Below are positions 12,412-24,412 of a stretch of 64,000 nucleotides of DNA, in pieces; the stretch's first letter is position 1; each line of letters opens with the position of its first letter. This DNA comes from Artocarpus heterophyllus (Eukaryota; Streptophyta; Magnoliopsida; Rosales; Moraceae), in assembly GCA_025403435.1 (NCBI GenBank), contig JAJQZP010000250.1:1-64000 (forward strand), given 5' to 3'. Made by a program: the position numbers and the translations under genes. Under the pieces are notes generated by a model. It ran no database searches, was not told the DNA's origin, and saw nothing but the letters and a program-made list of their open reading frames with translations.

Positions 12412-14178
12412 TGTTAGATATGTATGCCCTAAGGAGTAAAAATGTAATAAGTTTTTGGAGACATTTTTATCAATAAAGAATTTATTCATTATTTATATAC
12501 CAAATCTTGTCCTCTTTACGTTCATATTTGTTAAATGTATGTTAAGCAAACAATAGTCTAAGACTGTCAGTCTAAACCTTAAGAATTGGGCATATAATGG
12601 ACGGATTATAAGGAAGATACGATTCTTAAGGTGATAGTCTAAATTATACGATCCCAATCGAGGGAATAAAGTTGGACGCTTTATTCATGCAAAGATTGTT
12701 ATGTTGTCTATATCCCTTTTGGGAGATGGTTTGTCTTGACTATCGGAGGTGGACTCCATGAATAGAAACATTGGCACGTTGTCATAAGTAACGATGTGTT
12801 GGATCAGGACATAAAGTGAATTGATTTGGATTAATAATTCTGTCTCGACAAATCGAATCACTTTAGACAATCATTTGTGTTGTACCTTAATCTTGAGATG
12901 AATAGTGTGCCTGTTGTCTTGGCTTATGTCTTTTGATGTACCAAATGGTGACACTCACATCTTAATAGTGATATGCATGCTGGTACGTTGAAGGCATGAC
13001 TCTTGATGGCGTAGACTGGTTATTCATAGATATGGAATCTATAGCTCCTCTTTAGGAATAATGATATCCTCTTATATGCGTTATCCTGTAATTGGAAAAC
13101 TAGAGCGCTCAACCATTTAGATATATAGGTCTAACCGAATGGTATATTATCTTTGGATGGTAAGTTTTCTAATGGTGAGATAATGGAATGTAAGATAAAA
13201 ATAATCAGGGAGGGATGATAGAACTTGTCCTTAAGCAGATCATGGATTATCATATGGGGATACGATATACTATGATATATCATGGAGACTTAGCTATACG
13301 AGCTTTGTAATTTTATGTAGTTCGAGAGTGCAGCTCCAAGCTTTTAGTGGAGTAGCGTTGGAGTTGATAATTATGAAATGTATATCTGGGATATTGGGTT
13401 TCATAATTATCGAGAGCTTGAACTATATAGGTCCATTTGGTCCCCTTTGCTAGCTCACAACATCCTGTAACGACACGACATGCTTTTTCAATAATTAGTG
13501 ACTTGTGTCGAATTTATCAGATTTGTTAAAATTTGAAAGAATTAAATAATTCATGTTTGTTTATCAGTTAAGTTAATTTTGTAAGATTTTCAATAATTCG
13601 TGAGATTTTTTATTCGGCAGTTTGGCCTGCCGATGGGACCTGTTCGGCCTGCCGATCAGGTGTTTCGGCCTGTCGATCAGCGAAGGATAAGATCACGCAT
13701 TTTCACGCGAATCTTATCAGACATTATCTGAATTTTGAGACCTAATTTGATGAGGATTAACCCTAGGACCAACCTCTATAAATAGGGAGTGATTCTCACA
13801 AGTTACTAAGATCAATTAAGAGATTAAGAGTGATACTCTGCTAAGTGAGAATCTGAAAACTCCTTGACATCTTTTGTTCACAAATCACGAACACTCGCTT
13901 TGGGTTCTCTCGATTGGTTGGAATGAGAGTCATCGGTGAAAGAGCTGTATGTATGAGCCCACACTCGCTCCGGTCGTGGATAGAGAATAGCAAAGAAGAC
14001 CAGTTGGTTGAGGCTCTTCTAGAACGTTATTTCTCTTCACAGATTGCGGGAGGTTCTTCAGTATACAAAGGTTAGTAAGATCTAGTTAATTTATGTATAC
14101 AGCATGTCAAACTTGTGTTTTGGAAATTACTCTGATGAAAAAAATTTTAAAATTCTACTGCGCACTATTTTTCCAATA
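12412..14178 (+). repeat. 5' LTR of plus-strand copia element
   Basis: The 1767-bp LTR starts TGTTAGATATG and ends CCAATA, a mutated form of the CCAACA seen in the other LTRs. A TATA box, CTATAAATAGGG, is at 13776-13787. Relative to the 3' LTR it lacks about 285 bases around 13580-13600. Three TCGGCCTGCCGA-like motifs lie at about 13612-13682. Confidence 0.93.
13776..13787 (+). promoter_or_regulatory. LTR promoter TATA box
   Basis: CTATAAATAGGG lies about 400 bases before the LTR end, at the position expected for the U3/R boundary. The same box occurs at 22533-22544, and a variant (TATAAAAAG) near 21433 in the full 3' LTR. Similar boxes are in the diverged LTR at 47589-47600. Confidence 0.75.
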
Positions 14179-14180
14179 AT

Positions 14181-14193
14181 TGGTATCAGAGCC
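14181..14193 (+). other. Primer binding site of plus-strand copia element
   Basis: TGGTATCAGAGCC lies two bases inside the 5' LTR. It is the standard site complementary to the 3' end of plant initiator methionine tRNA and starts minus-strand DNA synthesis in this family. Confidence 0.93.
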
Positions 14194-15837
14194 ATGGTTT
14201 TTACATAAATTTACGGGTTTGTGATCATGTTATATGCATAAATTTTGTGATCTTAATATCTCATATGCATGAATTGAATTTTATAGAGAGTTGGCACTCT
14301 AGGTTTCTATAAATTATATATGTTGTCATGGATTATATGGTGATGTTTATTAATTAATTATGGTTGATTAAATCGTTGTTTAATTATTAATTAATTAATT
14401 AATTAATACCGGTTATGGTTCCTTAGAGGTTAAAATGTGTATATAAGTTTTCTATGTAATTAGATGGCGGACTATCATCTCCGTCTATGAATTATTATTT
14501 ATTTTAAATTTGTAAAAAAATTGTAATTAAATAATTATTTGGAGAAGACGGATCTAGAAGATTGATGATGATGCTTATAGATATTTCCTGAGTTGAAAAT
14601 AAAATTGATAAATTGCTTTAAAATTGTATTTTCTGGAGTGGAGATTTCTGCTCGGTCGGCATGCCGAATATCACAGTTTGACAGACCGATGGTCACGGAT
14701 CGGCAGGTCGGACGTGTGGTTCGGCAGGCTGTCAGTGGGGCAGAAATTGACTGGCTCTGCCGGTAGGTCAAACTAGAAGTTCGACAGGCCGAACTTTCAT
14801 GGGTCGACAGGCCGATCTTACTGATCGACAGGTCGATGGAACATGACCGGTAGGCCGATCACCCAGATCGGCCTGTCGACCGAGAGTTGGAAAATTTCTA
14901 GAATAGGTGCAGTTTTAATTTTATTTTTAGGACAATTCTAAGAAACATTAAATTTGGATATGAACAGAAATATGAAGTGTTCAATTCATACGGGATTGAA
15001 GACTTGAAGATGGAATTACATAAAGAATGATACAGCTTAAGGATTCAAGGATGAAGAATAGATAATATGTCTCGATTATTCTCTTGTAATCTTAGTTTTC
15101 TATTCTCTAGGGTTGAGTCATAATATTACGGTTATTATTATTATTTTTCTTGTAGCTTTGCTTGATTGCTTTGCTTGTCTGCATTATAATATGATTTACC
15201 ATGTATATTGATAACATATCATATAGAATAGGGAGTGCCGCTCATATTAAAATTGTTCATGCATATTCTTAAAATAAAACCTTGATTTCAAAAGATTGAG
15301 TGGGAGAAGGTTTTCGAATAGAGGACCTAAGGCCTCCATCGTTGGTCCATAGGTAGAACATAGTGGTCCTGACCCTTAGGAAGGGATTTCTATCAGGTAC
15401 CAAATTGGATCTCTGAGAAGATAAGGTATTTTAGCATGATTCATGGTCGCATACCCCTAGGTGGTGATTCTAAATCACGGATAAAATATTGAAACCATGG
15501 TTATACACTCACGTTAATTTTATTATTAACCTCCCTTAGGAGCTCTGTTAATAAAATTAATGGCCAAAGAAATGATTATTAATATATGCTGGATCATACG
15601 GGTCCTGGATGACATATATTAATCAGGAGGGGATCCGTGTTTCTGATTGAATTTGGTATGACTCCCCTAGGAGCATGTCGAATTCTGAGTTGGGAATTAT
15701 AGTTGTAAGGTTGTAATATTTTCAAGGTTTTGACACATAAACATATTTGTATAATTTTACATGATTGTGTTATCTTACTAAATTATTATCATATATTTGC
15801 TTATGTTTGTTATATAATTCTTTATTGTAGATTGAAA
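14194..15837 (+). other. Copia untranslated leader with palindromic motif cluster
   Basis: The 1.64 kb between primer binding site and gag ATG has no coding potential that I can support. Between about 14650 and 14885 it holds some ten variants of TCGGCAGGCCGA, GC-rich islands in AT-rich DNA. The corresponding leader of the minus-strand element (about 4835-5050) has the same cluster. Confidence 0.75.
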
Positions 15838-18800
15838 ATGTCTAAAAACGCTTTATCATCAATACTTGATAAAAACCTATTAACCAGTGAGAACTATAAC
15901 GATTGGAAACGAAACCTGGATATCGTCCTGTCTTTTGAGAAACTAAAATATGTACTGACAACCCCTTGTCCTCCCGAGCCTACGGGAGACTCAAGTAATG
16001 AGCAATTCCAAGCGTATGATCACTGGAAAGATGCTAATGATCAGGCCCACTGCTATGTTATGGCTAGCTGCAAGCTCAACATCAGGATTATGAGACTGCG
16101 AAGCAGATCTTGGATAATCTTGAGGATATGTTTAGAGGCTAAGCCATAACAAAGCAGCAAGGGGTGCTTCGGAAACTCTTAAACTGTAGACAAAGGCCTG
16201 GGACATCTGTAAAGGAGCATATGATGTTGGTCATGGGTTACCTTGCTGAGGCTCAAACCAATGGAGCCGACATCGATGCTGAAACTCAGATGACTATGAT
16301 CTTTGAGACTCTGTTGAGGAATTTATTCCGTTTAGAGCTACTTTTAATTTAAGCAATAGACAGGATATGACCTTGACAAAATTGATGAAACAGTTACAGG
16401 AGTTTGAACTGCTGATTAAGGAGACTCCTGCGAGTGGTGAGACCAACATAGTAGCTGCTTCTGGTTCCAATCCTAACTTTGGGAATGGAAAAAAGCAACG
16501 GACCAAGAACGGGAAGCCTTCTATTCCTGCTACTACTAAGAGCAAGAAGAAGAAGAGGAAGAAGAAGAACCCGAAGAAGCTTAAGTACTTCTTCTGTGGA
16601 AAGGTCGAGCATATCAAGAAGCATTGCAAGGACTTCCTTTCCAAAGGAGGTAGGTGTGATCTTCTATATTTAGAAACTTGTTTGGTTAAGGAATCCAGTA
16701 ACATTTGCGTCATAGATTCCGGTGCAACTAATCATGTTTGTGTTTCTCTACAGGGGTTCAAAGAAACAAGAAGTTTGCTACATGAGGACTTCACGCTTCA
16801 GATGGACGATGATCCTTGGTCTCAACGGAAGTATTGGGAGACGTCCATCTTTATTTTGATAATTATAGGAATTTATTTTTGCAAGATTGTTTTTATGTTC
16901 CTAAATTTAAAAAGAATTTAATTTCTGTAGCTTGTTTATTTAAAGACTCTTACTTGGTTTCTTTTAATGATAAAGTGGTGATTCATAAAAACAAATCTTT
17001 TATCTGTTTTGGATGGATGCAAAATAGTCTATATTTTATCAAACCTAAGATGGTTTTATTGCTTAATGGTGAGATAAATGATAATAACTCTAAAAGACTT
17101 AAAACTTCTCACTCTAATAAGACTTATCTTTGGCATTTGTGCCTTGGTCATATTAACCTGAATAGGATTCAAAGGTTGGTAAGGGATGGACCTTTAAGTC
17201 ACTTAAAGGTGGAATCTATACCTCAATGTGAATCTTGTTTGGAGGGTAAAATGACCAAAAGACCATTTGGGTCTAAGGGCAATAGGGCCAAAGGGGTTCT
17301 AGAACTTGTGCATAGTGATGTTTACGGACCGATGAACATCCGGGCACGAGGAGGGTATGAGTACTTCGTCACTTTTATTGACAATTACTCAAGGTATGCG
17401 TATGTGCACCTGATGCACCACAAAAGTGAAACTTTTGACAAGTTCCGGGAGTTTTGGGCTAAAGTGGAAAAACAATTAGGTAGACCCATAAAGGCACTTC
17501 GATCAGATGAAGGTTGCGAGTACCTTTCTGATAAGTTCTTGGAACACTTGTTAAAGAATAGGATTTTATCCCATTTGACTGTGTCGGACACTCCGCAGAA
17601 GAATGGCATAGCGGAGAAAAGAAATAAGACTTTGTTGGACATGATTAGGTCCATGATGAGTTATTCATCATTGCCTTTATCCTTTTGGGGGATATGCACT
17701 ACAAATTGCATGTTATCTTTTGAACAATGTGCCTTCAAAATCGGTCCCTAAAACTCTTCACGAGTTGTGGACGAGTAGGAAGACATCCTTAAACCATATT
17801 CGCATATGGGGATGTCCGGCTCATGTCCTGTTTACGGATCCGAATAAGTTGGAAGCACATTCGAAAGTTTGCGTGTTTATAGGATATCCAAAAGGGACTA
17901 AAAGGGGTTATTTTTATAACCCAAAGGAAAATAAAGTCGTGGTTTCAACTAATGTAACTGTCCTTGAGGAGAGTTACATGGATGACTTTAAACCTCGAAG
18001 CAAAGTGGTGCTTGAGGAGTTAAGGAGTAATCAGATCACTCCGGAGGTTCCGAATGAAACCATTTCGATCCGTGTAGAAAAACCAAACAAACTTGAACAA
18101 CAACCTCAGGGGCTTTTGCGTAGTGGGAGGATTGGACGTCAACCTGAGAGGTATATGTTTAATAGGGAGGTCTTCTTGGCTGAACCGGGTGAACATGACA
18201 GGGATCCTTATACTTACGCAGAAGCTATAGAAGACGTTGATTCAAAACTTTGGACAGAGGCCATGAACATTGAGATGAAGTCTATGGAGACTAATTAGGT
18301 TTGAGAGCTTGTGGATCTTCCCGAAGGGGTAAAACCCATAGGGTGTAAGTGGATCTACAAGAGGAAAAGAGGAGTGGATGGAAATGTCAAAACCTTTAAG
18401 GCTAGACTGGTAGCTAAGGGTTATACGCAAAAGGAAGGAATCGATTATGAGGAAACCTTTTTGCCTGTAGCCATGCTTAAGTCCATCCAGATTCTCTTAT
18501 CATTAGCTACCACTCTCGACTACGAGATTTGATAGATGGATGTCAAGACCGCTTTTCTAAATGGCTATCTTGATGAGTCCATTTATATGGAACAACCAGA
18601 CGGGTTCAAGGTCGAGGGTCAAGACGGTAAGGTTTGTAAGCTGCTAAAGTCTATTTATGGACTTAAGCAGGCTTTTCGTTCTTGGAACATAAGATTTGAT
18701 CAAGTGATCAAGACTTATGGGTTCTCACAAAATGTGGATGAACCATGTGTTTACAAACACATAAAGGATGGGAAGGTGGTTTTTCTACTGCTTTATGTAG

Positions 18801-19784
18801 ATGACATTCTGCTAATTGGCAATGACGTTGGGGCATTGTCATCGGTCAAATTATGGTTGACCAAGCAGTTTGACATGAAGGACTTAGGTGAGGCTAATTT
18901 TGTTCTCGGTATCTAGATTTTTCGGGATAGGAAGAACAAAATGATAGCTTTGTCCCAGGCTGGCTACATAGATAAAATTCTCAGGAGGTTTGCAATGCAG
19001 GATTCCAAGAAAGGTGGGCAATTTATCTAGGTCTGGAATTACTCTTTCTAAGAAAGACTCTCTAAAGTCTTATGAAGAAAGAGAATACATGAAGAAGGTG
19101 CCTTATGCTTCGGCAGTGGGTAGTCTCATGTATGCCATCCTTTGTACACAGCCGGATATTAGCTATGCGGTCGGGATTGTAAGTCGATTTCAGGCGGATC
19201 CAGGACCGAACCATTGGGTTGCGGTAAAGCATATTTTCAAGTACCTGAGAAGGACTCGAGGGTATATGCTTGTGTATTCGGATGAGGACTTGACTCCTCT
19301 AGGATACACTGATTCAGATTTTCAATCCTGTCTGGATTCTAGGAAATCGACTTTGGGGTTTGTGTTTACTCTAGGTGGCGGTGCCATCAGTTGGAGAAGT
19401 GCGAAGTAAGATTGCACTTCGGATTCAACGATGGAGGCCGAGTATGTGGCGGCTAGTGATGCTTCGAAAGAAGCAGTGTGGCTCTGCAAGTTCCTTGGGG
19501 ATCTTGAGGTAGTTCATGGTATGGATAAAGCGGTATCACTGCACTGTGATAACAGTGTGGCAATAGATAATGCTAAGGAACCAAGATTTCACAAGAAAAG
19601 TAAGCATATTGATCGGAAGTATCATGTGATAAAGGACTTCATTGAGGACGGGCATGTCACGGTGTGCAAGATTGGGTCAGATGACAATTTAGCTGATCCA
19701 TTTACGTAGACACTTACTGGGAGAGTCTTCGAGAGGCATGTGGAAGCTATGGGGATGCGAAATTTGCTATATTTACTCACTTAG
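15838..19784 (+). pseudogene. gag-pol pseudogene of plus-strand copia element
   Basis: The gag start codon is at 15838. The gag domain spans about 15838-16560. The zinc knuckle near 16588-16630 keeps the later C-H-C positions but has Tyr for its first Cys. The protease DSGATNH motif is near 16717. A GAG-pre-integrase HxxxH...CxxC segment follows (about 17131-17260), then the integrase core with HSDV, RSDEG and GIAEKRN (D, D, E) at about 17310-17640. Reverse transcriptase covers about 18290-19000, with intact LLYVDD near 18790, and RNase H about 19090-19710 (TPLGYTDSDF, MEAEYVAASDA). Breaks include frameshifts near 16080, 16810, 17745 and 19000, and stops at about 16140, 18296, 18530-18535, 18914, 19407 and 19707. 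Transcription may be possible but a functional polyprotein is not. Confidence 0.95.
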
Positions 19785-19798
19785 TACAAGTGGGAGAT

Positions 19799-21832
19799 TG
19801 TTAGACATGTATGCCCTAAGGAGTAAAAATGTAATACGTTTTTTGGAGACATTTTTATCAATAAAGAATTTATTCGTTTATATATACCGAATCTTGTCCT
19901 CTTTACGTTCATATTTGTTGAATGTATGATAAGCAAACAGTAGTCTGAGACTGTCAGTCTAAACCTTAAGAATTGGGCATATGATGGGATGATTATGCGG
20001 TAGACACGATTCTTAAGGTGATGGTCTAAAACATATGATCCGCAATCGAGGGAATAAAGTTAGGTGCTTTATTCATGTAAAGATTGTTATGTTGTCTATA
20101 TCCCTTTTGGGAGATGGTTTGTCTTGGCCATCGGAGTTGGACTCCGTGAATAGAAACATTGACACGTTGTCATAGGTGACGATGTGTTGGATCGGGACAT
20201 AAAGTGAATTGATTTAGATTAATAATTCTGTCTTGGCAAATCGATTCACTTTAGATAGTCATTTGTATTATATCTTAATCTTGAGATGAATAGTGGGCCC
20301 GTTATCTCGACTTGTGTCTTTTGATGTACCAATGGGTGACTCCCACATCTCTATAGTGGTATGCATGCCGGTACATTGGAGGCATGACTCTTGATAGCAT
20401 AGACTTGTTATTCATAGATATGGAATCCATAGCTCCTCTTTAGGAGTAATGATATCCTCTTATATGCGTTGTCCTGTAATTGGAAAACTGGAGCGCTCAA
20501 CCATTTGGATACATAGGTGTAACTGAATGGTATACTATCTTTGGATGGTAAGTTTTCTAATGGTGAGACAATGAAACGTAAGATAAAAATAATTAGGAAG
20601 GTAAGACAGAACTTGTCTTTAAGCCTATTATGGATTATCATATGGGGATACGATGCACTATGATATGACATGGAGACTTGGCTACACGAGCTTCGTAATT
20701 CTATAAAGTTCGAGAGTGCAGCTCTAAGCTTTTAGTGGAGTGGCGTTGGAGTTGATAATTGTGAAATATATATCTGGGATATTGGGTTTCATAATTATCA
20801 TGAGCTTGAACTTTATAGGTCCATTTTGGTTCCCATTACTAGCTCACAAATTCCTGTAACGACACGGCGTGCTTTTTCAATAATTGGTGACTTATGTCGG
20901 ATTTATCAGATTGGTTTCAAATTTGTAAGAATTAAATAATTCATGTCTGTTTATCGGTTGAATTAATTTTGTAAGAAATTAGTTCAAGATAAACTTGTTG
21001 AATTATTGGATCAGATAATTCTTGTCTGTTTATCGGTTAATTTAATTTTGGATAAATTATATTAAGATAAACTTGTAGAATTATTGTGAATTGATTTATT
21101 TTCTTAGAGATTATCTTGATAAAGTTTGTTTTGATCAGATATATTCTTTATTGGGTTATTTGAATCAAAACTAAGACTTTATCCTTTAGAATCTCGGGTG
21201 GAAAATAAAAGATTCGCGGAGATTTTTTCTTAGGAGTTCGGCCTGCCGGATGACTTGTTCGGCCTGTCGAACTGGCCTGTTCGGCCTGCCGATCATAATG
21301 TTCGCCCTGCCGATCAACGGGAGATTAGATTACGCGTTTTCACGCGGATCTTATCAGATATTGATCCGAACTTGATTCTGTTTCAAGCTTTTGAGACCTA
21401 ATCTGATATGGACTGACCCCAGGACCAATAGGTATAAAAAGGGAGTGAGTTTCATGATTTACTCATATCAATTCGAGAGATTAAGAGTGATACTCTTCTA
21501 GTGAGCATCTGAAAACTCCCTGAGGGCTTTTGTTCACAAATCACGAACATTAGCTTTGGGTTCTCTCTATTGGTTGGAAAGAGAGTCACCGGTGAAAGAG
21601 CTGTACGTGTGAGCCCACACTCACTCCGATTGTGGATAGAGAATAGCAAAGAAGACCAGTTGGTTGAGGCTTTTCTGGAACGTTACTTCTCTACACAGGT
21701 TGCGGAGGTTCTTCGGCACACTGAGGTTGGTAAGATCTTTTTAATTTATATATATAACATGTCAAACTTGTTTTTTTAGAAATTACTCTGATGAAAATTT
21801 TAAAAATTCCGCTGCGCACTTTGTTTCCAACA
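19799..21832 (+). repeat. 3' LTR of plus-strand copia element (full)
   Basis: The 2034-bp LTR begins TGTTAGACATG straight after the polypurine tract AGTGGGAGAT and ends TTTCCAACA. It keeps an internal duplication of roughly 110 bp (about 20930-21090), part of the segment deleted from the 5' LTR. TCGGCCTGCCGA-like motifs are at about 21236-21312. Confidence 0.93.
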
Positions 21833-22935
21833 GTTCGAGAGTGCAGCTCTAAGCTTTTAGTGGAGTAGCGTTAGAGTTGATAATTATGAAATATATATCT
21901 GGGATATTGGGTTTCATAATTATCAGGAGCTTGAACTATATAGGTAAATTTGGTCCCCTTTGTTAGCTCATAACATCCTGTAACGACACGGCATGCTTTT
22001 TCAATAATTGGTGACTTATGTCAGATTTATCAGATTGGTTAAATTTTGGAAGAATTAAATAATTCATGTGTGTTTATCGGTTGAGTTAATTTTGTAAGAA
22101 ATTAATTCAAGATAAACTTGTTGAATTATTGGGATCAGATAATTCTTGTTTGTTTATCAGTTGATTTAATTTTGGATAAATTAGATCAAGATAAACTTGT
22201 AGAATTATTGAGAATTGATTTATTTTCTTATAGATTATCTAGATAAAGTTGTTTTGATCAGATAACTTCTCTATTGGGTTATTTAAATTAAAACTAAGAC
22301 TTGATCCTATAGAATCTCGGGTAGAAAATAAAAGATTCGCGAGATTTTTTATTCGACAGTTTGGCCTGTCGATGGACGTGTTTGGCCTGCCGATAGGACC
22401 TGTTCGGCCTGCCGATAAACTATGGATAAGATCACACGTTTCCACGCAAATTTTATCAGATATTGATCGGAATTTGATTTTGATCTGAATTTTGAGACCT
22501 AATCTGATGAGGACTGACCCTAGGACCAACCTCTATAAATAGGGAGTGATTCTCACAAGTTACTAAGATCAATTGAGAGATTAAGAGTGATACTCTGCTA
22601 AGTGAGAATCTGAAAACTCCCTGAGAGCGTTTGTTCACAAATCACGAACACTCGCTTTGGGTTTTCTCTATTGGTTGGAAGAAGAGTCACCGGTGGAAGA
22701 GCTGTACGTGTGAGTCCACACTCACTCCGGTCGTAGATAGAGAATAGCAAAGAAGACCAGTTGGTTGAAGCTCTTTTGGAACGTTGTTTCTCTTCATAGA
22801 TTACGAGAGGTTCTTCAGTATACAAAGGTTAGTAAGATCTGGTTAATTTATGCATATAGCATGTCAAACTTATGTTTTGAAAATTACTCTGATGAAAAAA
22901 AATTTAAAATTCTGCTACGCACTATTTTTCCAACA
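21833..22935 (+). repeat. Extra partial LTR in tandem with the 3' LTR
   Basis: Directly after the CCAACA end of the full 3' LTR the sequence restarts with GTTCGAGAGTGCAGCTC, which is position 20708 within the LTR. It continues to a second CCAACA end at 22930-22935, followed by the target duplication GAAAT. The element therefore ends LTR plus partial LTR. It has its own TATA box at 22533 and motif cluster at about 22350-22425. Confidence 0.93.
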
Positions 22936-22940
22936 GAAAT

Positions 22941-23665
22941 AACCGGTTAATTATTGTATTTACACGGTAATACAGTATTTCAAGTGAAATATTATATTTC
23001 TCGTTTGTCAATGGTCTGGCGAAGTGGCCGATAAATTTTTGTATTACACGGTAAATACAATATTTCTTAGTAAATATTGTATTTTCAGGCTGTTGATGGT
23101 TCGATGAAGTTGCCTTTGAATTTTTGTATATACACGGTAATACAGTATTTGAAGTGAAATATTGTATTTTTTGACTGTTGACGATCCGGTGAAGTCGCTG
23201 GTGAATTTTTACATTTACACGGTAATACAGTATTTTCAAGTGAAATACTGTGCCAACGATCAACCAAAGTAGCTTGTGAATTTTTGTATTTACACCGTAA
23301 TATAATATTTGAAGTGAAATATTGTATTTCTCGATCATTGGCAATCCAATAAAAGCCGTTAGTGATTTTTTGTATTACGTGGTAAATACGGTATTTTATA
23401 GTAGATATTGTAGTTCATGGCCGCTGACGATGCTGTGAAGTCATATGTGAATTTTTGTATTTACACGGTAATATTGTATTTCAAGTGGAATATTGTATTT
23501 CCTTGCTACCAGATGACCAATAGCAGTGAATTTTTGTATTTACATAGTAAATATAATATTTCTCGATAAATATTGTATTTCTCATCCGTCAACTATCCGG
23601 TAAAGTCATCAGTAAATTTTTGTATTTACCGTTTCCTAGTGAATATTACATTTACACGACCGATG
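22941..23665 (+). repeat. ~85-bp tandem repeat array, right part
   Basis: About eight degenerate units with periods near 85 bp. Unit landmarks (GGTCTGGCGAAG, GGTTCGATGAAG, GATCCGGTGAAG) fall at about 23011, 23097 and 23182. Each unit contains AT-rich palindromic blocks such as AAATATTGTATTT. Confidence 0.8.
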
Positions 23666-23870
23666 GCGGTGTCAAAAAGGGAGGAGGGTTAGAAATATAG
23701 AGGACAAAGATGTGGGAGTATTTTAAAATTTTTATTCTCAATTTCTTATAAAACATTACTCAATTTTTTATAATTTGCTTCTCATAATATGCTATATATT
23801 ATATATTTTAAAACTATATGATATTATTTACTTAAATATATTTTATTTTACCCTTGCTCCTAAAAAAAAT
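22941..23870 (+). mobile_element. Tandem-array repeat element, copy 1, right part
   Basis: The ~85-bp array resumes here, exactly where the copia element ends, and runs to about 23665. A tail with TTCTCAATTTCTTATAAAAC and TTCTCATAATATGCTATA follows, matching about 44830-44880 of copy 2. Homology fades near 23870, before the right TIR seen in copy 2, and SMC3 upstream DNA begins. Confidence 0.72.
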
Positions 23871-23990
23871 ATTGAAGCCTATTTTTAATGCATCAGTTTG
23901 ACATGCCCTTTCATACAAAACCACCGTGTTTTTTTTCTCTGCTTTCTTTTTTTGTTGGAAGGGATTTTCCTTCCTTTCTGGCTTAAAAGT

Positions 23991-24004
23991 CAACGGCCGT
24001 TAAC
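23991..24004. promoter_or_regulatory. Palindromic AACGG (MSA-core-like) element
   Basis: CAACGGCCGTTAAC contains the AACGG core of the plant mitosis-specific activator element on both strands. It is the centre of an 18-bp near-perfect palindrome. It lies about 180 bases upstream of the SMC3 TATA box. AACGG is the core bound by three-repeat MYB factors in G2/M genes; a role here is inference. Confidence 0.4.
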
Positions 24005-24171
24005 TGTGCAATCGCAGTGTCGCTGACGCACATTCGTGGCAATAGACACGACCGCACCGGAACTAATCAAGTAATGAACTTATCATGTAAGAATCAGTTT
24101 TCTTTCCAAAAAGAAAAAAAAAAAATTATCAGACGCATTTTCTTTTCTTTTTCCATTCATACTTAACGTGG

Positions 24172-24178
24172 TATAAAT
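24172..24178 (+). promoter_or_regulatory. Putative SMC3 TATA box
   Basis: TATAAAT lies 710 bases before the start codon and just ahead of a pyrimidine-rich leader. It would put transcription start near 24203. A 5' UTR intron (24413-24856) accounts for much of the distance to the ATG. Confidence 0.5.
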
Positions 24179-24412
24179 TGAGAGCGAAAAATCCCGAAAA
24201 TGGATTTTCATCTTATTTTGCCGCCATTTATTCATTTGCCTTTCTTCCTACTTGATCTTCTCCTCTGACTCTCCTCGCCAAAGTTCACGTTTACTGCGCA
24301 AGCTGCTTAACCTGCGCACCTTTTCTTCCATTTCTCCACTGCTCTGTCAATTTCGTATTACTTCTCTCTCTAGAGCTGCACGGTCTGTGAACTGCATCAA
24401 CCACTTCAATTC

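Larger units (their letters stand above)
12412..22935 (+). mobile_element. Ty1/copia-type LTR retrotransposon, full-length but decayed
   Basis: The 10.5-kb element is flanked by the 5-bp target duplication GAAAT (12407-12411 and 22936-22940). It comprises a 5' LTR (12412-14178), primer binding site (14181-14193), long leader, gag-pol (15838-19784), polypurine tract (about 19789-19798), a 3' LTR (19799-21832) and then a second, partial LTR (21833-22935) whose outer end carries the target duplication. It sits inside a tandem repeat array, which continues on both sides. Frameshifts and premature stops show it cannot move on its own. It is the same family as the minus-strand element at 1-7483. 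Confidence 0.96.

Noticed and set aside
16294..16713. 139-codon minus-strand ORF opposite gag
   Set aside because: It is the antisense of the lysine-rich tail of gag. Its phenylalanine/leucine run is the complement of AAG repeats.
22941..23665. CRISPR-like array
   Set aside because: Units are degenerate along their whole length, with no constant-repeat/variable-spacer pattern, and the DNA is plant nuclear.
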